NCBI GenBank assembly: GCA_949987565.1
Contig: OX465115.1
Coordinates: 991,682 to 1,055,681 of the forward strand
From: Luidia sarsii
Lineage: Eukaryota; Echinodermata; Asteroidea; Paxillosida; Luidiidae
DNA length: 64,000 bases
Direction: 5' to 3'
Shown one piece after another: positions 14,701 through 22,400 of the stretch (the first letter of the stretch is position 1; the number at the start of each line of letters is the position of its first letter). The translations under genes were made by a program, and so were the position numbers. Below the pieces are notes generated by a model that worked only from the letters and a program-made list of their open reading frames with translations, did no database searches and was not told the DNA's origin.

Positions 14701-17700
14701 TCTGCATTCAGGCGATTACAAGTAAGATTCTCAATCTCTCTCCCCTTTCCTTTTTCTCCTACCCTTGGCCAATGACCCGCCAGGTTGGCAAGGGGGGAGC
14801 CATCACCGGCATGACCTTTGACCTGCAGGACCCGGAGGGCCTCTACGCGTCGTCCAATGAGGGGTCGGTCTGCAGGCATTGCGTGGGTCGGCCCGAGGTA
14901 CGCCGCGTGTATCTGCACACGCACACGATGGAGTAAGTCGTCCCTGCTTTGATGACAGAGCACCAGTTTCTGGACTGCATAATTTCTGCACCTTCAAACT
15001 GCAGAGACCATTGAGATTGAAACTGAAAGGCATAAAAAGCAAGCCAAATCCTGAGTGTTCTCAATTATAACTAGTAACTACACTGACGATTCACACCAAA
15101 TGTATTTTTTCACTCCCGGAAAAAAAATGATTTACCCGGGGGATTTGTTCTGTCAATTCACGCTGCCGGTCGTTTACCCGGGAATTACGACAGCCTGACT
15201 GTCAAACACAGCATGCCCTACTGCTCATGGTCTCAGCACGTAACCCAACAGTTGGCCAATCCCGCCTTGGATTCACACTCCTATTTCCCCGAGAAATACG
15301 CAGAACCCCAGGTGCTAGCACGCTGACCCCTGCTTCAGAGCACGTATGCCGAATCTCCGACATTATTCGATTTCCCAGGGAAAAGCTCGGGTAAGTGGGC
15401 TGTAGTGTGAAAAGGCTCGTTTCTGTTCCCCATGTGAGTTGTGGAAGTAGTGTGAAAAGGCCTGAAGATCTAGAGCCCACCCGGCAAACGCTAAAAAGCT
15501 GGGGTAACGTAAGCAACCGTAGCCCCGTTTTTTGTTCCCCATGTGAGTTGTAGAAGTAGTGTGAAAAGGCCTTAAGATCTTGAAGCCACCCTGCAAATAC
15601 TAAAAAGCTGGGGTACGCAACCGTAGGCCCGTTTCTGTTCCCCCTTGTGAGTTGTAGAAGTAGTGTGAAAAGGCCTGAAGATCTTGAAGCCACCCTGCAA
15701 ACCTGCAGGTCTCATTGAAGCCTTGCGCCATTTTCTCTCGTTTGCCCAGTCACTGGTACTGCTCAGTGGATGCCAACTACAGCTCCAACCTTCTCCTTGC
15801 AGGAGACAACTTTGGCAACCTGATCCTGCTGGACAAGAAAAGACCTGGAGAAAAGGTTCGGTGGGACTTCTCTGTTGTTGTTTTTAATTAAACAGCTTCC
15901 TAGAGTAATCTGCAAAAATGTTCAGAGCCCACTAATAATCGCAATTATCGTTTCCATGCAAAAAAAAAAAGGAGTTTGAATCACAATTCAAATCACGATC
16001 TAAATACCTTTAATCACTTTTCAAATCACGATGCAAATAATCGCGATTCAAATCACGATCCAAATAATCGCGATTCAAATCACAATCTAAATAATCGCGA
16101 TTCAAAGCACAATCCCAATAATCGCGTTCATTTGGAACAGTGAAAACAGCCCTATTGCACAGGCTACGCAATGTTTCACAAAATCGGCTGCTGGCCCTCA
16201 AAAATTCACAGTGAAACTCTGATGCATGGCAAGCATTCCGTAATGCCCTACCACCCCACCCTTCCCCTCCCCTCCCCTCCCCTCCCCTCCCCATAGCCCC
16301 TCTGGCTACGACGGTTGCACAAGTCCAAGGTCACCCATTGCGAGTTCAACCGTCGCAGCGATGGCCTTCTTGCGACGGCCTCCACCGACAAGACGGTCAA
16401 AGTCTGGGACCTGCGCATGATGTCGGACCGCAAGAGCGCCCTCTACATCCTGCCACACGAGCGGCCCATCAACTCAGGTAGGCGGGGATGGCAGTTCGCA
16501 CCTTCAAATTTGTATCATGGTCATCGATCTTTTCGGTATCCCCTGGTTCATGCTCAGGCATCGTCTCCGTCGCACCAACAACTTGACAAATTTCAAAAAT
16601 TATTTTTATTTTCACAGAGTGGGGAAGTTCTTTTCACAACAAATTGGAGAATTATTTTCACAGAGTGGAGAAAAATCTTTCACAAAGTGCGAAGATTCTT
16701 GATACCGTTTATTCCACATTGAAACGGTTTCCACCGCAGTCCCACAAGGAACTGATGTTTTGATATAACACCCTGCTGCCAGGGTCATATCAAAAATGCT
16801 TGTAAATGAAAATTCAAACCAGGACTGTTCTCACGACTAAAGAATGTTCTCTGCACACATTACATACAATGTTTGATATCAGTTACTCAATTTTTTAATC
16901 AAACTTTCACGATAGACTCCTCCTGCAGTAAATAAATCATAACTTGTCGGGAAAAATAATTAAACTTTCACACCATAAATCGTATTTCAATCCATTGGAA
17001 AGAATGATTTCACCAGTGGGCTGCATTCTATTTCCTGATCGGTCTCCTTTGATATAATCCGTCGGTGAGAGAAAAAAAAAATCCTGTGGATATCGTTTTC
17101 ATTTCTTTCTTTTTTTTCGTTTTTTCCCAGCATGCTTCAGTCCTGACAGTTCCAGGCTTCTGACCACAGACCAGTATGGGGAGCTGAGGCTGTACGCCGG
17201 ACCCCTATGGGACAGAATGGAACGGTCCATTCCCCATCCGCACCGGTTCTATCAGCATCTGACACCAATCAAGGTAGAGGGGGGGGGGGTGGGAGGAGGG
17301 GGAAGTTTTTTATTCTATTTTTTTTGGGAAGGAAGAATTCAATACCCCACTGGAAGAATAAAATGTGACAGACAAACGCCCAGAAAATTAACAGCTCCCC
17401 CGGTTATTATGAACCCTAAAAATTGTTAACCTCTGTTCCTCTTTTCCACCTCTGGAATCCATTGATTATAAAGACTTCCTTATTTCCCCTCCCCCTCTCC
17501 CCCACTCTCGGATTAGGCAACATGGCACCCCTTTCATGACCTGGTGGTGGTTGGCCGGTACCCAGACGAGAATTTCCCCGGTTACCGCCCGAGTGAGAAG
17601 CGGAGTATTGACGTCTTCGACGCCAACTCGGGCAGGCTGGTCTGTCAGTTGCTGGATACGGTTGCCACCGGCATTGTGTCCGTGAGTCAGCAGCATTGTT

Positions 17701-20700
17701 GTATGATTTTTTTTCTTTTAAAGGCCCTATACAACATTGGTAAAAGTCAAAAGATTGCCACACTTTGTGTGTTAAACCATTAAACATTCCAAAAAAGAAA
17801 TCCTGCGAAGGTTTTAGCTCAAATGGTAATCTGAGAAAGTAGAAAAAGGCAAAAAAAAACGTCACAGTTTTCCCACCGTTCTGTAGTATAAGAAATTTGT
17901 CGATGTTTGAGTGAAGATTTCTCGAGAAGTACAGCATCCCAGACCGTACGATTTTAACATGAGGATTCTATCATGACCATCTACAAACTGTGTAAATTAG
18001 AAGGAAATCTGCGAACATCGATGTTTTCCGATCTTCCCAATGTTGTATTGGGCCTTTAATGTATCCATGCTGATCTACGATCTAAGATACTGTATTTCAC
18101 AGTGGGGATTATATACCTGGTAAGCCTTGTGGTCACATAATTCATATCAATAATTATTGTTTTTATTATCTCATTTATTTTAATATCAATGATTCCTAGG
18201 CTTAGTATTCCGGCTTGCCATTGGTAAGAGTTACCGGCTCTTTTCAGAGCCATACTCCTTCTCTTTAGACATGGTATCACCGCAAACCTCCTACTTGGTA
18301 TTTCCACCATGCAAACCTTCACATCTGATTTTGTTGGTGGTACACCATGATATTTTTTCACAACCTAAATGAGATATTTTCTCTAGAACTATTCCAGATA
18401 AGCAAGAAGTCCTCTGATTAAAACCTAACAAGAAGCTTCACAGTTCTTGAAAATGATGACCTTCCACCAATTTTGTAGCAAGAATCTGCCTCTTAGAAAG
18501 GGCCTGCTAGGATTGAATCATCGGGCCTTGGAAATTGTCGTGATAGCCTCTTAAAGTCAGAGGGTCGGACATTTTGGTCCTTGCAAATTTTTTTTTTAAA
18601 TGTTTACTCTTGCTTTGAGGCTAATAACTGAACTTAATTAACTTAATTGAATTCATAAAGCGTTAATAACACAGTTTCAGAGCGCTGTACTGTAAAAAAC
18701 ACTAATATTAAACCACTTAAAAATGTGCTAAAAACAATTTCAGAATGTTGTACAGTAAAAAACACTGGCACTTCCACTAATACTGCCACTGGAAAGTGAT
18801 TCCTGGTTTGTAACTGTGTGCAAAGTACAATGTTTTAGTCTCAAGTCAATAAGCAGTCTGACAAGATGTCCATTCATATCAGTTCGATAGAAGCTCCCTC
18901 GTTTTTTTATGCTTGTGCAAAGTCTCCTCAATTATTGGTCAGACTCTGAGTTGAAGTAAGCAGGTTCCTGACCAGAGGGCCACACTGTCTTTCCAGGCTG
19001 AGCGTTGATTTTCTTTTTATAACAGTAATATACCCCCAAAAACGTTACAAATTGGTCACTGGCTGAAATTACCAAAATGCCAATATCAAAATTAGGAAGG
19101 TCTGACGTTTCGATCCTAGCCGGACCTTTCTCTTTCTGATTTCAGATTTCTGCCTTTGAAACATAAGGCCCTCATAATTTTTGATCTCTATTTGAAAAAA
19201 AAAAAAAAAACTTATCCTCTTTTTCCAACTCCAGAAAGTAGTTTCATTCCAAAGTAGTTCCAAGTGGAAGGTTTGCGGTGACACCATGTAGCACTTCTCT
19301 TTCAAGAAGGAGTGAAAGAATTACCGGCTCTTTCCTTGAAACAGAAGTGCTACATGGTGTCACTGCCAACCTTCCACTTACCCCCCCCCCCCTGTAGTAT
19401 TTCCACCATGCAAACCTTCAATCATATCAAAGTAGTTCCATTGACAATTTACTTAATAGGGAGGCCTGATGTTTCAATCCTATCAAAGGCAGAGGAAGGT
19501 CCTGCCAGGATCGAAACGTCGGGCCTTCCTGAGTTAATTTCATGTGAAGCTCTCACTGGCAGAGTTATTGATCTTTACAATCCGCCACTTATCCCCACCC
19601 CTCTCTCTCTCTCCAACAGCTCAACAAGTTCAGTCCCACGGGAGATGCTCTAGCCTCTGGAATGGGTATGCGTTCAAGTGTTTAAACAGAGAGGAGCCTT
19701 TGACTCACAAGCTTCCAAGATTGAAAGCCCGATATGACGATTCCAGTGAAACAGATCGTAAAACATGTTTCGCCCAGAGCGACTCCCTTGGCGTTAGGCT
19801 GTTGCCCTATATTATTATTTTTCTCAATGTTGGTCTTGTTTTTTGTGGTTTTTGTGCCCTTGAGTTAAAGCCCCTACACAACATTGGTAAGATCGAAAAA
19901 CAGAAATGTTCACAGATGTACATGAAACTTATACAGTTTGAAGATGGTTATAGTAGAAACCTCTCGCTGAAATATTTCTGCCTAAAATGTTGTATTTTGG
20001 GAGAAATGAGTAAAAGAAATAGTTTACGTCTCACCGAGATCTAAACTATTTTTTGGAACAGTACGGCGTTGAATGCTGCATTTTTGCGAAACAAATGAAG
20101 TGGTTTTCACGATTTTCTCGAGACTCGGTTGGCGGATTGAGCTGAAATTTTCACAGGTGTGCTATTTCATGCATATGTTGGATCAGACAAGGTATGGATG
20201 CTATTCTTTGACCTCGACCAATGTTGTGTAGGGGCTTTAAGACCGCATGAGGATTGACACATCAGGATCTGTATGTATGTTGTTATATGATTTGCCTTTT
20301 TGCTACAGAGTCTCAAACTTTCAGAGGGCCTGATGTTTCGATCCTTACAGCTCTTGTCCTGAGAGGGGCCCTGCCAGGATTAGAAATCCAGGGCCCAATT
20401 TCATAGAGCCGCTTAAGTGTGAAAATCTGCTAAGCAGGAAAAGTCTTCCTTGTGTAAGCAGGATATCAAACTGCCCTGCAATTTGACGTCCATTGCTTTT
20501 GACTCGTATTCCACTCTTCTTCACTTAGCATTAAACAAAAGTGAAATTCGGGTAGGCAAGAAGTTCCCGTGGCTCATGAGTTTTTGTGCTTCAGCACATT
20601 TTGGCGCTTAAGCGGTTCTATGAAATTGGCCCCTGGTCCCTCTGAGTTTTTGAGATCTGTATCATTTTGGTGAAGCAGTCTGAACATCTGTTTGTATTGA

Positions 20701-21117
20701 CTTGAAAATGAAAATTTCAAAAAGTCAAGATTGATTTTAGGAAAGGAAACCATTTTGAATATAGCCCAATGCCTCTTTTCTAGATTGATTAGTTTCATTT
20801 TTGAAATTGTTTTTTTCTTAATTTCTATTTTTATTTTTTTTGCACGGTTTCTTGTAGGTTACGCTACACTCATCTGGAAAGATTTTGCTCTGCGTGAGCA
20901 AATTCGCAGCGAGAAATTCAGAAACGAGCGTCAGGAGAATGGGTCTGGACGCCAGCGAGGGAGCCCTGCAGCCCCCTTCCCGAATCCCTCCTCCTCCTCC
21001 TCCTCGTTTTCGGCGAACAGACGTCCCAGAAGGAGGAGACGAAATGACAACGACGATGACGAAGACGACCTGAAGACCATGAAGAAGAAACTGTCAAAGA
21101 GGAAGACCAAGAGATAG
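11747..21117 (+). CDS. DDB2: DNA damage-binding protein 2 (DDB2), complete, with a duplicated exon
   Basis: WD40 protein that recognises UV photolesions and serves as substrate receptor of the DDB1-CUL4 ubiquitin ligase in nucleotide excision repair. Exons: 11747-11863, 12587-12787, 13580-13771, 14573-14721 (or 14784-14932), 15750-15855, 16297-16477, 17131-17273, 17517-17681, 19620-19665 and 20858-21117. With one of the two alternative exons the phases match throughout and total 520 codons (519 residues; human DDB2 has 427). Seen in the protein: an H-box-like helix ([10 protein letters not shown]), FDRR, ASKSGD, HWYCSVD, HKSKVTH, the DDB1-contact WDLR, the DNA hairpin [11 protein letters not shown], and [10 protein letters not shown]. 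By alignment with human DDB2 the lesion-contact residues Arg112, Lys132, Trp203, Lys244, Gln335 and His336 are kept; Phe334 is Tyr. A basic/acidic C-terminal tail after about residue 445 extends past the human end. Confidence 0.96.
12078..12290 (+). repeat. tRNA-derived SINE, family 1, in DDB2 intron 1
   Basis: Plus-strand copy with GCTGGATAGCTCAGATGG (box A) and GGGTTTAAGTCC (box B), preceded by the GCCCCACCCCGGCTAAGACTAG segment and followed by the TTTTCTTTGCC tail. A tRNA-gene reading is rejected because the family recurs with non-tRNA flanks. Confidence 0.75.
12939..13083. mobile_element. MITE with AATAGATCG..GTGCA ends, DDB2 intron 2
   Basis: The left end AATAGATCGGTTGCACGGATG and the right end CCGGTGCAAACGATCTATT are inverted repeats. 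The interior holds CCTCTTGGATAGGCAAGAG and GTACAAAG-like blocks. A second copy at 35755-35897 is in opposite orientation with the same ends. Confidence 0.8.
13998..14165. repeat. inverted pair of GACGTTTCGATCC-family modules, DDB2 intron 3
   Basis: A forward module (GGGCCTGACGTTTTGATTC, then CAGGACCTTTCTCAAAGGC) is followed by reverse modules (GAGAAAGGTCCTGC, GGATTGAAACATCAGGCCC). Together they form a foldback of about 160 bases. Confidence 0.75.
14230..14355 (-). repeat. degenerate family 1 SINE fragment
   Basis: Contains GGTTGTGGCCTTCCCCAAATAGTCAACTATCTTTGCC in pieces shared with the minus-strand copies at 355-500 and 21185-21375. The tRNA body is poorly preserved. Confidence 0.5.
14573..14721 (+). 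CDS. DDB2: DDB2 alternative exon, copy A
   Basis: 149 nt, begins in phase 0 after TCATCAG and ends with a two-base remainder before GTAAG. It encodes [11 protein letters not shown] and [10 protein letters not shown], the region of human DDB2 residues about 151-201 (second propeller blade). Joined to the exon at 15750 it gives an Asn at the junction, followed by HWYCSVD. Confidence 0.93.
14722..14783 (+). other. 62-nt intron between the two alternative DDB2 exons
   Basis: Starts GTAAGATTC and ends CGCCAG, with a strong pyrimidine tract (CTCTCTCCCCTTTCC). The best upstream branch-like motif (TTCTCAAT, near 14733) is only about a dozen bases from the donor, too close for normal assembly. Direct A-to-B splicing would therefore be sterically blocked, and it would also break the reading frame. 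Confidence 0.8.
14784..14932 (+). CDS. DDB2: DDB2 alternative exon, copy B (tandem duplicate)
   Basis: 149 nt, exactly the length of copy A, with the same phases, a CAG acceptor and a GTAAGT donor. It encodes [11 protein letters not shown] and [10 protein letters not shown]; 24 of the 49 full codons match copy A in amino acid, about eight of those with silent changes. The halves differ: the first is conserved, the second (after SVCRH) is quite different and Arg/His-rich. Joined to the exon at 15750 it gives Asp before HWYCSVD. No stop or frameshift was seen, so it looks maintained and not decayed. Confidence 0.88.
15412..15704 (+). repeat. three tandem copies of an about 110-bp unit in DDB2 intron 4
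   Basis: Each unit carries TTCCCC..TGTGAGTTGT, AGTAGTGTGAAAAGGCC, AAGATCT and, in two of them, CTAAAAAGCTGGGGTA. The third copy ends about 45 bases before the exon at 15750. Confidence 0.85.
15970..16125 (+). repeat. about 31-bp AT-rich tandem repeat (AATAATCGCGATTCAAATC)
   Basis: Four to five units of AATCACGATCCAAATAATCGCG-type sequence in DDB2 intron 5. Each contains the palindrome-like ATCGCGAT. Confidence 0.85.
17718..18059. mobile_element. TTAA-flanked MITE in DDB2 intron 8
   Basis: Bounded by TTAA at 17718-17721 and 18056-18059. The terminal inverted repeats are AAAGGCCCTATACAACATTGG and CCAATGTTGTATTGGGCCTTT. The TTAA target suggests piggyBac-type mobilisation. There is no coding region. 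A relative lies at 19865-20240. Confidence 0.85.
18190..18335. repeat. dispersed hairpin repeat (ACCGGCTCTTTTCAGAGCC family)
   Basis: Contains GGCTCTTTTCAGAGCC, GGTATCACCGCAAACC and TTTCCACCATGCAAACC. The same three blocks appear in copies at 19262, 45121 and 55042. Confidence 0.6.
19083..19165. repeat. GACGTTTCGATCC-family module in DDB2 intron 8
   Basis: Reads AAGGTCTGACGTTTCGATCC, then TAGCCGGACCTTTCTC, the common module in forward orientation, followed by a weak reverse copy. Confidence 0.7.
19258..19420. mobile_element. palindromic MITE (TGGAAGGTTTGCGGTGACACC ends)
   Basis: AAGTGGAAGGTTTGCGGTG, ACACCATGTAGCACTTCT on the left is matched by AGAAGTGCTACATGGTGTC, ACTGCCAACCTTCCACTT on the right, so most of the element folds into one hairpin. 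It lies in DDB2 intron 8. Confidence 0.8.
19462..19540. repeat. foldback pair of GACGTTTCGATCC-family modules
   Basis: A short forward piece (GGGAGGCCTGATGTTTCAATCC) is followed by the reverse form AAGGTCCTGCCAGGATCG, AAACGTCGGGCC. Confidence 0.7.
19865..20240. mobile_element. TTAA-flanked MITE, second copy, DDB2 intron 9
   Basis: TTAA at both ends (19865-19868, 20237-20240). Terminal repeats are AAAGCCCCTACACAACATTGG and CCAATGTTGTGTAGGGGCTTT. Same family as 17718-18059 but with a diverged interior. Confidence 0.85.
20320..20660. repeat. GACGTTTCGATCC-family repeat split by a MITE
   Basis: A foldback copy (GGGCCTGATGTTTCGATCC, then GCCAGGATTAGAAATCCA) is interrupted at 20391-20633 and resumes as TGGTCCCTCTGAGTTTTTG. 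Confidence 0.65.
20391..20633. mobile_element. MITE with GGGCCCAATTTCATAGAGCC ends
   Basis: The left end GGGCCCAATTTCATAGAGCC, CGCTTAAG is mirrored at the right by CTTAAGCGGTTCTATGAAATTGGCCCC. No coding capacity. Inserted within another repeat in DDB2 intron 9. Confidence 0.85.
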
Positions 21118-21184
21118 CATAGAGGGGATGGGTTGAGCAGGTCTGACTGTGGTGGTATAGAAGGAGAAAAGTTCACCACAGAAT

Positions 21185-21375
21185 GACAAGATTGAAAAAA
21201 TGGCAAAGACAGCTTTTGACTGGACTGGGACTTGAACCCGAGACCACTTATTATGCGTACCAGTGCTCTTACCGTCTGAGCTATCCAGCCCTTAGATGGT
21301 GGCCTTCCCAAACGCTCAAGTACACACTGTAGTCTTTGCCAGTGGGTGCCAGAATGAAAAGCATTAACTACGGGT
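21185..21375 (-). repeat. tRNA-derived SINE, family 1, best minus-strand copy
   Basis: The reverse complement shows box A TAGCTCAGACGG and box B GGGTTCAAGTCC with a following AGTC tail, and the GCCACCATCTAAGGGCTGGA lead-in. It starts about 70 bases after the DDB2 stop, so it probably lies in or near the DDB2 3' UTR. Confidence 0.75.
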
Positions 21376-21810
21376 AAAATGTAGAGTCTTCCATAGAGGA
21401 GAGAAGGCAATTAGGCATCTGGTGCATCTGTCAATGCCCAGCCTCTCCCCCACCTATTTTTATTTCCAGGAAAAAGATCAGGATATTGAAATTGTATCAT
21501 GTTGGTATGTGGCCTCAACTCCTATTCAAACCGCATTGGCCAGGTTCTGTCAATAAGTAGTTTTACTCATTCTTAGTGTAGTTGAAGGAAAGCATACCAT
21601 TAGTCTTTCATTCTATATCCGTCCATATTTGAGGGGAAATAGCGCTGCTCAATGTCTGTGGTTAGACCAGTGTTGATTGTTGCAGTTTTGCTGGACGATG
21701 AAGGGTCCAAATATGCAATGAGGCTTCAGTACACAGGACACCTATGTACAGTACATCTGGGTTATAACCTAATGCAGTAGTACAGTTATGTAGGGCTTCA
21801 GCTTGGCCTC

Positions 21811-22400
21811 TGTAGGTGTTCTATCTTACAGTGTGAGCTAAAACCTGTAGGTGTGCGCGCCTACACGGGGGCCTTAACACAAGGTGTACCTGGGGTGGCC
21901 TCAGTAGGTGTTCTATCTTACAGTGTGAGCTAAAACCTGTAGGTGTGCACTCCTACATGGTGGCCTTAACACAAGGTGTACCTGGTGTGGCCTCTGTAGG
22001 TGTTCTATCTTACAGTGTGACCTAAAACCTGTAGGTGCGCGCTCCTACACGGTGGCCTTAACACAAGGTGTAGCTGGGGTGGCCTCAGTAGGTGTTCTAT
22101 CTTACAGTGTGACCTAAATCCTGTAGGTGTGCGCTCCTACACGGTGGCCTTAACACAAGGTGTACCTGGCGTGGCCTCAGTAGGTGTTCTATCTTACAGT
22201 GTGACCTCAAACCTGTAGGTGCGCGCTCCTACACGGGGGCCTTAACACAAGGTGTACCTGGTGTGGCCTCAGTAGGTGTTCTATCTTACAGTGTAACCTA
22301 AAACCTGTAGGTGCGCGCTCCTACACGGTGTACAAGGTGTACCTGGTGTGGCCTCAGTAGGTGTTCTATCTTACAGTGTAACCTAAAACATGTAGGTGTA
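21811..22400 (+). repeat. 92-bp minisatellite, about 6.5 copies
   Basis: Units start GTAGGTGTTCTATCTTACAG at about 92-base spacing and each contains TGTAGGTGTGCGCTCCTACA, whose ends pair as a hairpin, plus CCTTAACACAAGGTGTACC. Units differ by a few substitutions. The last full unit has a deletion. Confidence 0.95.

Noticed and set aside
14936..15749. A possible third copy of the duplicated DDB2 exon
   Set aside because: Looked for the GKGG..ITxMTFDL pattern between copy B and the next exon and found none. The segment holds repeats instead.
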